From contig CM043002.1 in assembly GCA_023678885.1 (NCBI GenBank), forward strand, positions 5,908,022-5,972,021: DNA of 64,000 nucleotides, in the 5' to 3' direction. The notes under the pieces are model-generated. The model saw nothing but the letters and a program-made list of their open reading frames with translations, searched no databases and had not been told where the DNA came from. Shown piece by piece: positions 23,641 to 34,891 of the stretch. This stretch comes from Pogostemon cablin. Lineage: Eukaryota > Streptophyta > Magnoliopsida > Lamiales > Lamiaceae. The translations under genes and the position numbers were made by a program. How positions within the stretch are numbered: the first letter of the stretch is position 1; each line of letters starts with the position of its first letter.

Positions 23641-25138
23641 ACAGGTATGCAGTAAATGACTACTTTTTGGTATGATTTATGTTCAATATTTAACTTGTTG
23701 AATGTGTACGTTGAGACAGATTTATGGTTTGTATGTGACGGAAATATTGTATTTTTTTTATCCTTCATTTACTTGTATATGAATTTTAATTAGTGTGATT
23801 GTTCACTGCAAAGGTTATATTATTAATTAGTAAATAGTACATTATTGTGCTATAAAGGGTATATTGTAAACTATATGGAGTTGTGAAGGATATATTGTTG
23901 ATAAGTAAAGGGTATATTGTGCTCATGTAAAGGTTATGAAGTTTTAGAGATTTCAAATTTATATTGTTAAGATATAATGACATGGTGTAAAGGGTATACT
24001 ATTGATGTGCAAAGTGTATACTATAGTCATGTAAAGGGTATATTATGATCATGTAAACTGCATATAGTTGCAGAGGGTATTTTATTGAAAAGTAAAGAGT
24101 ATTTTGTTAGTGAGTAAAAGGTACATTTTGGTCGTGTAAAGGGTATGGAGTTTATGGTAAAAGGTACATTTGTCTCAATAAATCAATGAGTGAAAGTTCA
24201 TGCTGATTCCGAAAATGAAAGATAAATTTTATACAATCTCACATAAGAAAATAGGTAATAATATGCCAAGACTAATTGAATAATATTAAGTGTGATAGAT
24301 TAGTGTTATAATGTGTCGAATTTCAAAGCAAAATCATCATATAATACACATACATCTATGATATATTTGTGACTTTATTACAACACGGTTGGAATGCATG
24401 ATAATTCTTGATTTTTCTTTTTCTCTCAATTTAAAAAAGAAAAGAATAAAAAGACACTACATGAAGAATGATTCCAACTTCAAGGAAAAAAAATCCCCAC
24501 TCAGAAATAATATGTAGAGGGTGGTCCTACAAATTAAAGAAATTCCATTACTAAAAAAATAAAATAACGGAAAGCTAAATTTTAGTGTCCCTTTAATCTT
24601 TGTCACAGACAAAAGGTATATTTTTTATGAGTAAAGAGTATATTGTTTCTATGTAAAGGGTATATTGTGGTTATGTAAACTGTATGAAATTGCGAAGGAT
24701 TGTTGTTAATGAGTAAAAGATATATTGTGGTCATGTAAAGGGTGTGAAGTTTAGAGTGTTTTAAATATATGTTGTTTAAATATTATGACATTGTGCAAAG
24801 GGTATATTGTGTCATGAAATTGTATGGAATTGCAAAGGGTATAATGTTGATAAGTAGAGACTATATTGTGGTCATGTAAAGAGTATGTAGTTTAGATTGT
24901 TTCAAATTTATGTTGTTAAAGGTATTATGACATGATATAAAAGGTATATTATTGATGTATAAAGTGTATATTATACTCATGTAAATGGTATATAGTAGTC
25001 ATGTAAATTGTATGTTGTTGCTGAGGGTATTGTTGCTGAGGGTATTTTGTTGATAAGTAAAAGGTATTTTTTTTATGAGTAAAGGGTACATTGCGGTTAT
25101 GTAAAGGGTATAGAGTTTATGTTGAGGTATTATGGTGA
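23641..25138. repeat. degenerate GTAAAGGGTATATTGT arrays
   Basis: Two diverged tandem arrays (about 23790-24150 and 24600-25130) repeat the words TAAAGGGTATATTGT and GTCATGTAAAG at intervals of roughly 20-35 bp. They are separated by about 450 bp of plain AT-rich sequence. No gene is present. The arrays stop just before an MCTP gene fragment. Confidence 0.75.
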
Positions 25139-25285
25139 GTTTAGGCGACACGTTCTCCTTTGATCTAACACTGAACACGACTTCTTCATGAATAGAAGCT
25201 GCATCAGAATGCCAAGCCTCTGAAAAATTCTCATCTGCTTGAGTTCCCATCCAAACCGCCACCATCACCTCCTCCTTTGAGCTTG
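25139..25285 (-). pseudogene. fragment of an MCTP-type multiple-C2-domain protein
   Basis: The minus-strand frame reads EEVMVAVWMGTQADENFSEA, then WHSDAASIHEEVVFSVRSKE and NVSPKL. In plant MCTP/FTIP/QUIRKY proteins the linker after a C2 domain reads LAVWMGTQADEAFPEAWHSDA followed by a SPKLWYLRV strand, so the match is unambiguous over about 50 residues. Outside this part the frame loses similarity. It is a truncated gene fragment, presumably moved here by a transposon. It is the coding piece between the degenerate arrays and the following repeat-rich stretch. Confidence 0.8.
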
Positions 25286-25324
25286 CTCTTGCCCTTGTGG
25301 TCCCTCTAGCTTGCCTACATTGGG

Positions 25325-25385
25325 TGGCCAATGGACTGTTCGGGGCACGAGCATGGCCAATGGACTGTTCGGGGGCACGAGCGTG
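25325..25385. repeat. direct duplication of about 31 bp
   Basis: GGCCAATGGACTGTTCGGG plus GCACGAGC occurs twice in succession upstream (minus strand) of the MCTP fragment. Confidence 0.85.
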
Positions 25386-25439
25386 AAACCTCGTTCGTAT
25401 CAAACACCAACCCCCTGAGGTAATCATCTCTCCCCACCA

Positions 25440-26152
25440 TCTTTTTTCAAATCACTGCGTCTTGCCTTCAAAATTCCGCAGCTTCACCTCCACATACGTA
25501 TCACATCTGGAGTTTCGATGATGGTATGAAATCTGTATTCTTGACGACGATCGAAATTTCGCTCTTAAAATTTAGATTGTTGATGATGAAGCTAGAATTT
25601 AGTCTATAAATGGTGAGAAATATATGAAATTAGAAGAATAAGGTTTTGAAATCTCAGTTAGCTTTCTCACGATAATTCAATCTATGAAAGCTTAAAGGAT
25701 GAGGTTATGAAATCTCACTTTGCTTTCTTTCCAGAATTCAATCTATGAAAGCTAGGATTCAATTTATGGAAACTGGAATTCATATTACCAATTTGCAGAA
25801 TCATACTCTGGTGAGGAATAATAGCACGCTGCTGCTAGAGAATATCGCACGCAGTGAAGGAGAAGAAAAACACGCAATTGAAAAAATGAATTTTGTTTTT
25901 TTTTTTTGCTTATATACGACCTGTTTAACAAATTAGTTGGGTTGGACACACGGGTCAAATCCATGTCCCCGAACACACAAGAGTCTCACTCATCTATCAA
26001 TCAATTTATTTAATTGATTATTTAAAATAATTTTTTTTTAACTTTCCATAATCAATTATACCAAGATTAAAAAGATTTTTATTTTTTAGAAATTTATGAA
26101 ATTGAGATAAAATCTAAAAAATATTAGTAAATTATAGAAAGTCAACTTACTA

Positions 26153-26184
<32 letters not shown>

Positions 26185-26510
26185 AAATTATTGTCATATA
26201 AAAATGATTACAATAAAAATACATCAAATTTATTATTAAATTAATTACAACTTAAAAGTCAATTAAAAAAGATTATGTATTATCTAAATAAAAATTTTGT
26301 GACTCATAAATTAATTATATGAGTGGTACTACTGTGAGACCGGTCCCATGAATATTTCATGGAACCTGATCCTAAAATCACACCTCGCGGATCCTGCTCC
26401 CTTTATCTCTCTCTCATCTCCTCCAAAAAGTACGTAATTCTCTTCCCTTTATCCTCTCCTATCTCCTTCTAAAAAACGTAAACCTGCTTCTCTCTTAAAA
26501 AAAAGGCAAA
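25440..26510. other. non-coding stretch with CA microsatellite
   Basis: A partly duplicated phrase around AAATCTCA...GAAAGCT lies at 25650-25760. An imperfect (CA)n tract lies at 26152-26180. GTGAGACCGGTCCCATG is at 26333. No gene is recognised. Confidence 0.6.
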
Positions 26511-26520
26511 AACTTGTGTG

Positions 26521-26568
26521 ACCCCATGGAAATACAAGAATTTAAGAAATTCTTGTGTTCCTATGGGT
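26521..26568. repeat. short palindrome, same family as 1399-1457
   Basis: The arms are ACCCCATGGAAATACAAGAA and, reversed, ACCCATAGGAACACAAGAA, around a 3-base centre. Confidence 0.55.
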
Positions 26569-26776
26569 AATCGTCATCATTTTCACCTAATTTTAGTGTC
26601 TTTATTTGTGGATTTTCAGATGTTTTATCCGTATTTGTGTAACTTTTGGTGGAGTTCCATGTTAATAAGGAAAAGTGTGTACAGATTGATAAGTCTGGGA
26701 AAATGAGCTTAAATATATATAAAACAGGTTAAAAATGGAGCAAAACGGAGTCGGGAGCTGAAACGAAGAATGTGGA

Positions 26777-27049
26777 CAGGACTCGACCATGCTCGAGTCA
26801 AGCTACATGGTCGAGCTCGTTTAGTGCACCACACACGGGCCTATAATAGAAGGCCGTGTGCGGGCGTGAGATCCAACTACACGCCCATGCAGAGGCCGTG
26901 CGCAGCACACGGGTCGAGCTCCGTCAACACGCAGAATACGTTAAGAAAAGTATCGCTACTAGAGTCGAGCTCTGCAGCTCGAGTCGAGTGCAGGCATATT
27001 CCAACATAGGTTTTGGACGTGTTGTAGAAGATTCCAAGGGGTATAAATG
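26777..27049 (+). promoter_or_regulatory. LTR promoter: TATA box with upstream TCGAGC/ACACGG word cluster
   Basis: A TATAAATG box lies at 27042-27049. The 270 bp upstream (26777-26997) are packed with TCGAGC/GCTCGA words in both directions, mixed with GTGCG/ACACGGG words. The arrangement matches that of the family A and family C LTRs, but with different words. Regulatory function is inferred. Confidence 0.5.
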
Positions 27050-28199
27050 CCCAATTTTTGCATGAATCTGAGGAGAGATCTCATTTTGAGCTGTTACCAA
27101 GATCAAACACTCACTATCACACAACATTTACGCACACACTCTCTCCTACATCCAAAATCCACCAAATTCATCAATTTCTATCACTTTGAATGTATAATTT
27201 TCTCCATACATCTTCCAACCACAACATCCTTAGAGAGATTTGAGGCTTAATTGCTCGGAAAGCTTATGAAGAAAAGAGATCAACTCTTAATCGCAAGGGA
27301 AGAACTTCTACTTTTATTTTGCAATTCCTTTGATTTGAAGTTACCATTGGCATTTTATGAACATTGTAAGGTTTATAATTTGATTGTTTGTGGCTAGACC
27401 TCTTGTGAGGCCAGCCACATGATGAGTTGAGGTTAAACTAGATTTGTGAGATTTTTAGTAGTAAATTGAATTGATGATGGATTTTTTCTTATAAATTGTG
27501 ATTCATGATTCATTTTATTAATTGTGTGGTTGATTTCTTTACACATCATGTTAGGATGGTCATTCCAATATTATATGTTTGGGATAAATTGAATCAATTA
27601 GTGATATGATCATGCATGTTAGTATGAAGAGAGGTAAGCCATACCCTTTGAATGTTTAAAACACTTATAAGAGGACATTTGATTAATTAAATGAGAAGAA
27701 CCAAACTTAGAGTCATAGTACCTTCATGAGAATTGATAATAAGACCAATCTAAGGGGATTTAATCTTGTAAAAGGGATGAGAACCCAGTCACCTTGGCCA
27801 TAGGGACTAAGGGTACAAATGCGATTGCTTCTAATCCATTGCTGATGATGTTTGCTACTACAGTCTTGCATATCTAGGATACTACTTTAACTTGGATTGT
27901 GGTTAGCCTTGCACTCTTTCTAAGATCTATTTCAATCATTTTATTACATCATTGTTCTTTGATAATCATAGTTATTACTTGTTTTCTAGTTAATTGATTA
28001 GAATAATTGTTAGTCTAAAATCCAAACTCAAATTCTATCACTTTTACAAAGCATGATTAAAGGCAAATCCGGATACAACTTAATTTAACTTTTTTCTTGG
28101 GACGATATTCTATAAATTTTATTACTTGGTCACTATGTTTACAACAACGATAGAGTTATCTTACTCTAAATCATTTAACAAAAAATGAGACTAGGAACA

Positions 28200-28217
28200 T
28201 GGCGCCGCTTGCCGAGA
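28200..28217 (+). other. primer-binding site
   Basis: TGGCGCCGCTTGCCGAGA, the Athila-type primer site, directly downstream of the family B LTR. Confidence 0.8.
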
Positions 28218-28345
28218 AAATGTTAAAATCTTGGTTGTAACGAGTTTGAATTTGATTAGTTTTGATAAGAGTATTTCTTTTATTTGTTTACTTTCGTATT
28301 TGTCTTGGTTATTTGATGAGCTAATTTGGAAATTTTTGTAGGTAC

Positions 28346-29915
28346 ATGCAAACTCGTTCGAGGTTTGAATCCATTGAACCTTTGAATTTAGAATTGGAAG
28401 CTACTTTAAGAAGACAAAGAAGAGGAGTGTTAGATCTTACATAGGAAGTTATGGAAAACAAAATTGATAATGCCAATATGGTTGATAAAGAAGGTCATAT
28501 GGGAAATTTTCAACAAGGGGGGTGATAATGTTCGAGGAGGTTATGTTAATCCGGAGTTTGTGCCACAAGCTAATACTCAACAAGTGCACTTGCAAAACCA
28601 ACAATTGCAAGCTATTTTTCAACACTTGATGGCACAACAAGAAGTTAGAAATAATCAATAAGCTCTTCCGTTAGTGCAAAATCAACCTAGAAGCCATGGA
28701 TGTAATGGAGTGGAAATGAATATACGAGATCATTTCCAACCTCAATTTGGGAATTATGCTATGTGGCCGCCATTGAATGTCAATAATTTTGAGATCAAAA
28801 CGGGGTTGATTAATATGGTGCAAGTGAATCAATTTGGGGGTGGTGCAATGGAAGATCCAAATGCTCACTTATCTCAATTCACGGAGTTAGCTAATACCAT
28901 TAAGATTAATGGAGTAAGTGAGGATATTGTCTAGATGAATCTCTTTTCCTTCTCATTAAGGGATCGAGCTAAGGCTTGATATTATACTATACCTCTGGGA
29001 TCTTATACTACATGGAGAGAGTTGACTCAAAGGTTTTTAAGCAAGTATTTCCCACCATCAAAGATGTTGCATCTAAAAGGTCAAATATTCTAATTTAAGA
29101 AAATGCCTCTTGAGACTTTTAGTGAGGCTTGGGATCGATTCAAAAAAATTCTAAGGAGGTGTCCACAACATGGATTCCCCGAAGATCAACAAGTAGGATT
29201 TTTCTAGGCCAGATTGAATGGAAGTGAAAGAATGCTTGTTGATGCTTCGGCGGGAGGTTCTATATTGGGGCAAACTCCGGAAAGAGCTATTGCTATATAT
29301 AAAGAGATTGCTTTGAATACGGGTCAATGGTCTATGGATAGTGCTTCGGGGTTGTATGAAAGGGAAATAATTGCTAAGATGGAAGAAGTGTGCATGCAAC
29401 AAGTGAAAAAGGTGGAGGTACCAAAGGAAGATGAGACCGACAAGGTGATCACGGAGATACTTAAGAGGATGAATGCTAATGTGCAAGTGTATCCGGATCC
29501 TTTGTCTAAGCCTATTGTGAATCAACAGGTGCCTCCGAATTCAATGCCCATGCCTATGCCTTTGATAAATCAACAATTGTTTCCAAATCCTCAACAAGGC
29601 ATATCTATGCCTAATATGAGTCAATCTTCTCAAAGTTGTCAAATGCCTACACCTATGCCTCAACAAGGGAGGAACTTTCAAGGAAATTATGATGGTAATT
29701 TTGGTAACCATGGAGGGGGATATCCACAAAGGCAAGGAGGATGGGGTCAAGGTAATTTTGGAGGAAATTTTAACCAACCTCGTAGGTATGAGAATTTGTC
29801 ATATGAGAATCAAGGGAATGTCCTTACTCTTCCACCGGGCACTAACCCGGGGGAGAAAGCTCCAAATGGTGAAGAGAAGCCTACAATAGAAGATCAAATA
29901 GCTAAGATATTTTAA
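28346..29915 (+). pseudogene. Athila-type gag with in-frame stops
   Basis: The start at 28346 gives MQTRSRFESIEPLNLELEAT. The frame is then interrupted by stop codons and small shifts but keeps the gag order: NNFEIKTGLINMVQ, QFGGGAMEDPNAHLSQF, SFSLRDRAKA, FLSKYFPPSK, RRCPQHGFPEDQQVGFF and LVDASAGGSILGQTPE. The last 233 residues (29214-29915) are open and end in a Met/Pro/Gln- and Gly-rich tail (GNFGNHGGGYPQRQGGWGQG). The protein would form the capsid of the retrotransposon particle. At least four stops (for example at 28441, 28525 and 28932) make it non-functional here. Confidence 0.88.
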
Positions 29916-30023
29916 TTTATGAAGGAAGTTAGAGAAGATAGTAGGCAAGAAAAGGAAGTGAATGATCGGAGATTCAAAGCATTGGAAACTCAAGTGAGTC
30001 AAATGACAACCGAGTAAGGTGAA

Positions 30024-30855
30024 ATGCATCGTAAGGGTAAGTTTTTCTCTACCACCATCACTAATCCTAAGGAACAATGTTTGTATGTTACCGTTTGTAA
30101 TATGAAAAGTAAGGTGGAGAAAGGGTTGGTGGAAACAACAAACATTGTTTCAAAGGTTGAAGAAGTAGTTTGTGATGAAGTCGTGTCCAAAGTGGAGGAG
30201 AAAGTTGTCATAGATGATGATTTGTCTTTTCATGATGAGAGAATTATTGGTGAATTTTTGTCTTCATTTGATGATGAAAGTAAGTGTGATGAAGAAGTGA
30301 AGTTGAAACAAGATCATAAAATTGTTGAAGTTGATGCTTTATTGAAGGTTGAGGACCCCGGTAAATTCATTCTTATATATAAAATTGGAAATGGGGAATA
30401 TTTCAATGCTAAATGTGATCTTGGTTCAAGCATTAATGTGATGCATTTGGAAATTTTTGAAAAACTTGGCATTGAGAGGCTAAAGGAAATGAATGTGGAA
30501 ATTGGAATAATGGATGGTTCAATGATAAAACACCGTGGAGTTGTGGAGGATATGTTTGTGAAAATAGAGGATTTTGTTTTTCTGATGGATTTTATGGTAG
30601 TTGAGAAGCAAGCGGATCCATTAATTCCATTAATTTTTGAAAGACCTTTTTTGGCAACCGGAAGAGCAAAATATGACATGGATAAGAAGGAACTCACACT
30701 CCATTAAGAAGGAACTCACACTCCATTCAAATGAAAGAGAATTGGTGTTATCTAGCAAGAATTTAAAAGGGGGAGATCTTCATTTAAATCCACCCATTAA
30801 GCCTCATGATGATCGGGATCGAGTGGTAAGCGAGATTCTAAAAGATGAAGTTTAA
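30024..30855 (+). pseudogene. Athila-type retropepsin (aspartic protease) with C-terminal tail
   Basis: The open frame 30024-30707 starts with an acidic, valine-rich linker, followed by DPGKFILIYKIGNGEYFNAK. Next comes CDLGSSINVM, the protease active-site region; Athila proteases typically carry DLGAS rather than DTGAS. Then FEKLGIERL, the HRGVVEDMFVKIEDFVFLMD strand and IPLIFERPFLATGRAK. A duplication of about 18 bp (GAAGGAACTCACACTCCATT) shifts the frame at about 30700, and the tail runs to 30855. The conserved flap and GRPFLATGRA-like block are present. Family assignment is certain; activity is doubtful. Confidence 0.88.
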
Positions 30856-31204
30856 CTAACTTTTTACTAGAATTTGCAGGAAATTTTTCTTCAAAGAGGA
30901 ACGGAAATCAACATGTTGATTGCAAGATTGATAAAGGACCCCTGGGATTTGAAAATGTGAGAAGAAGAGTTAATGAATCGAGTTCAAGTAGTAGAGGAGC
31001 ACGAAGTATTGATAAGAAGGTTGTTAAGGAAATGTTTAAAGTGAAGATGAGGCCTGATGGGGTCTTGGATTTTTTTGATTGATAAGAGCTTAAATGCGTC
31101 AAGCTCGACGACGTTAAATCGAGCGCTTAATGGGAGACAACTCATTTTAGTAAGTTTTCTGGTTTAGTTTTATTTTCTTGTATTTTTGGTATGTAGGTGG
31201 ATTA

Positions 31205-32000
31205 TGCTAGTTAATTGAATTTCCATGTGTATACTCCGTACAACACCGCTTGTGATTTATTTTATATAAGACTATGCATTTTTAATTCATATTCCGAGTT
31301 GTTTTGTGCATCATTAACTGTTGAATAGAGTTTGAATGTTTATCTTGGTTATTGATTGAGTGCGTTCACTACTGAACATGATTCCATGTTATGATTTTAA
31401 GTGAGGAGACTCCTAAGCTTCATTAGTACTATCTTATATAAATACTTATTAATTAAATTGAATTCGGGTTAGTAAGTAGGATTAAGAGGATAATTTCATA
31501 GTACTTATAAAGGGAGATCATATCGGGTTAAAGTACTTAGTGCATGAGAAATAATTGATATTGATAGTACCTAGAAAGGTGGTGAAATTATGTTCTTGTT
31601 CCGAGGTAATACGCATGTGTTACAATCTTTTCTTCTTATGTCTATACAATTGGCTTAGTGATGCGTCCATACTCCACAAGACAGAGTCGGACATTGATAT
31701 ACGGAAGGAAGATTAATTAGTGAAATTGGATGGCACGAAGAGCTACATATCTTCTCATTTGTTAAACTCTCAATTATTCTCTACTGTTTTCTATTTTACT
31801 TGTTATTTAATTATTTTATTTATTATTTTAATTATATTCTCTCAATAAAATTGCCAAATTAATAGTTTTAAGTAATTTAGATAATAATAAATTGATAACC
31901 AATAATCCTTTGGGTTCGATAATTATAACTTGGCCGCTTGCCTAAGCTACAGTTACATTCCTCATACTTGGGGATTAATTGTGTGTTGAGAAAATGCCCA
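31205..32000 (+). repeat. 3' part (R-U5) of a family A LTR, opposite orientation to the 15.8-23.6 kb element
   Basis: The reverse complement of 15785-16580 aligns with this stretch. Shared words include TCCGTACAA, TTCATTAGTACTATC-like, CCTTTGGGTTCGAT and CTTGGGGATTAATT near the end. The U3 half and promoter are absent. It sits exactly where the 3' LTR of the family B element should be, so the locus is a composite of two families or two truncated insertions. Confidence 0.75.
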
Positions 32001-32395
32001 TCGAAAATCTAAGTATGTTATTCTTTTCTTATTTTGAGTGGGTAAACATGGTTTTACATGTTATTAGATCCTTTCTCTTAATGTTGGTTTCCTTTAGGGA
32101 ACCTTCATATTTTGGGGGTGCTATTAGATACATTAGAATGTTATGTCTTTTATGTATAATTGTATTTGGTTAAGTAGAGGGTATTGTTAGTTAAATATGA
32201 CTACCTTAGTTAGTAGCATCCTCATTCGTAAAAGAGAAGGCCTTCTCCATTCCTTGCGGAAAAGTGTAATTTATATGCCATTCTTTTTAAGAAATTTTAT
32301 ACTTTAAACATAACGTGATCAATGCTAGTACTTCATGCAAATGATATGGCCTTAGTATTTTTAAGTTTTTTGATTCTATGTTTTAAGAAAATAAC
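32001..32395. other. non-coding stretch
   Basis: No recognisable gene or repeat, apart from short AT-rich open frames. Confidence 0.5.
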
Positions 32396-34722
32396 TTTTG
32401 TGAAAAGAGGAGTGAAGGATGACCAACCTATAGCTTTCTGCACTGCAACAACAAATGTATGTTCTTTTTATGGGAAATTTTGAGGCTAATTCTCATAGTT
32501 GTTCTTTTATATTACTAACTCAAAGTGTTATTATTACAGTCAGTTTACCAGTTGATTGTCAAGCGTCAAACGATTGTCAAGACCAATGAAATGTTCCTTC
32601 CTGGACGAATGTCATTTATTTTTACCATGGTGAGTTTTCCAACTTAATTTACTCCATTTATAATTTTGTTCTTATTATATTTGTGCTAATTCTTTAGGTG
32701 ATGTTTGTTTTGGGTTTAAGTTAATTTAATAAACCAGTGAATAATGTTATTCTATGTTTGTTGTCTTTGTTTTAGGTTTAAGTAGGGTATGTTTAAACTT
32801 TATGTCAAATCAAATATTAATTGAAGTGAGAGAAGGGATAAAAGTAAGAAAGAGAAAGGAAGAAAAAATATTAATTGAGGAGAGAATCCTAAAATTATAA
32901 ACATTTTTTTTAGAAAAATTATTCCATCCTATCAAAATTTCACTACACGAACAAAACCCTAAAATTTTCTAATACTCTGTCTTTTAAAAGAATCAAAGAT
33001 GCAGAGGAGATGTACTCTTTTTCTAACCCATCAAATAATGTAAATGGGGCATTTGAGTTGTTTGCTTGTCTATTACAACTTTTTAACATGAATTATTTTG
33101 TCAGCTCATTTTATTATTAAAACTTCACAAAGTTCGCTTAGACTTATTTAGAATAAGGGAAAATTTCACTTATAGTCCCATGAGAATTATTGATTTGCAA
33201 AAATAATCCCATACCTATAAATCGGTCTTAAAAGTCTCACTTTTAGTCCTAACCGTTAGTGTATGTATGGAAAATGTTAAGTCGAAGGAAAAAAATAAAA
33301 ATACTATCCTCTCAATAAAAATAAAAATAAAAATAATCACAAACGCCTTGATGAACTTTCATTTCCACAAATTTTCACCAGCTGCTAAAAAAAAAAAAAC
33401 TACTATTATAACTTCATTATTCCAACAAAAAAAACTTATCTTTCTATAAAATCAGAACAAAATTCTATAGGAGTACTACTTATCCATAGCTACTAACTTA
33501 ATGCTTCAGCACTAGATACTCTTTTAGTAGGTCAACAATAACTCCATCGCATCATCATCATAACCACTCATTTGCAACAACAATAATCATCATAATTTCA
33601 TCATTGATTATATGCTGACTTTTCTGAGATTCTGTAGAAGATCTGGAGTAGATCATATGACAACTTAACAATTTGAAACAGATCAAGAATCATGACAGCT
33701 TTTCAATTTCTATTGAATATCAAGTTGAATCTCTTAGCCAAAAGATTGATTTCATTCCATATTTTGTGAAGAGTTAGGATCATATACACACAAGTTCAAT
33801 AATCTCTACTACACTCCAAGTCTATATACTTCGAAAATTTTCAAAATTATGAACAAATCATAGAATTATCTTAAATTAAGAAGCACACAACTGATAACCT
33901 TAACAAATCAGGATTAAGCGTAATTGAGCTGTAAATTTTAGACTAAAAATAAATTAATTCATCTATATCAACATAAGATCATGAGTTGATGCTATCAGGA
34001 TAAATGATAAAAGATAATAAAATATCATAATTAACCGTGATTTTATTAATTTGTAGACCAACTTCAAATCCTAAATAGGGTGGGGAATGGATTCCACCAA
34101 GAGGTGTAGACGTTCTCCAGAACCACTTTATGGTCCTTCAGTATCGTGGCAGTGGCGGGTACTCAGATGCAAGAGCTTGGCAATAACCCCACCACAACGC
34201 GTAGAACTTCGCCATCACAAACTTATTCAACTGTATGAACTCGCTGAAGTAGAATTGTTTTAGTACAATCGTGTGGGTCCATTCACCGGAGGTGGATTGA
34301 AGATGCTCACTGTACGATTCTGTTTCATCGGAGATTAGAGTTCTCAAGGGATTAGGATTTTAGGTATCGGTTCGGGGTGAGAGATTTTGAGAGACTCTAA
34401 TTAGTTCCACGATCACTATTGGCATACACGACTTTCACGTGCTTAGTTCCGTTAGTCAATGGCGGAAAAGGTAAAAAAATTCCAATAGGACTACATTAGT
34501 GAGTTAAAGGATCATTTTGAAATTTCCTATTCTTGTGGGACCAAAAATAAAATTTTCTCTTTAGAATTAGGTAGCTCTTGGCCAATGATATATCCTTGAA
34601 AATTTATTATTTGTTCTCTTTATTGAAAATAAGTTGCTCTTTCAAGGAAGCTATGAATAATATTTTGCATTTATACTAGGAAAATGGGTTCTCTCATGAC
34701 ATTCCGACAACTGTCCACAAAA
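32396..34722 (+). pseudogene. exon-like pieces of an unidentified host gene, intron split by a MULE
   Basis: Three pieces look like coding exons with good splice signals. About 32396-32456 reads FVKRGVKDDQPIAFCTATTN before GTATGT. From 32540 to 32629, between ACAG and GTGAGT, there are 30 whole codons (VYQLIVKRQTIVKTNEMF, LPGRMSFIFTM). From 34680 to 34722, between AG and GTAAGG, it reads ENGFSHDIPTTVHK. The exons are in the same direction and the first two are phase-compatible. A Mutator element (33156-34559) sits in the presumed intron, and an LTR (from 34892) lies just downstream. I do not recognise the protein. It may be a gene continuing outside the window, a truncated copy, or a chance pattern. 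Confidence 0.35.
33156..34559. mobile_element. non-autonomous Mutator-like element, 1.4 kb
   Basis: Terminal inverted repeats of about 100 bp begin AGGGAAAATTT (left) and GAGAAAATTTT (right, reversed). They run through GTCCCA, AATAATCCC/AATGATCC and CTAACGGAACTAA-like words. The flanks are TTTAGAATA (33147-33155) and TTTAGAATT (34560-34568), a 9-bp duplication with one change. No transposase is visible. The interior 34040-34370 is less AT-rich and holds a 69-residue minus-strand frame (FVMAKFYALWWGYCQAL) that could be captured host sequence. Confidence 0.85.
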
Positions 34723-34891
34723 GTAAGGCTGATTGTTTATATCATGTTATTTTCTTGGGATCCTTTCTTTTCTATTATGGTATTCTATGAGACCGATTTT
34801 CCTTCTTTCCTGGAAATGATTACTGTGAGTGTTGATGGTTCAGTTCTAGATCGAATTGCAAAAATCATATCATATTTTTGCATTGGGTCAT

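Larger units (their letters stand above)
26565..31190 (+). mobile_element. Athila-like element with gag and protease, no polymerase (LTR family B)
   Basis: On the plus strand there is an LTR-like region (about 26565-28199) with TATA box, a TGGCGCC primer-binding site at 28200, gag (28346-29915), aspartic protease (30024-30707) and a tail. The tail contains the GACGTTAAA...GCGCTTAATGGGAG block that normally follows pol in Athila elements. Reverse transcriptase, RNase H and integrase are missing, apparently by deletion around 30860-31090. No matching 3' LTR of the same family is in the window; instead an LTR fragment of family A begins at about 31205. The left LTR boundary is approximate. Confidence 0.75.

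Noticed and set aside
23790..25130. Satellite DNA or CRISPR-like repeat
   Set aside because: Spacing and sequence are too irregular. Described as a degenerate array only.
24999..25427. A complete 142-residue gene on the minus strand
   Set aside because: Only about 50 residues match MCTP proteins. The start region derives from a 31-bp duplication and the end runs into repeat sequence.
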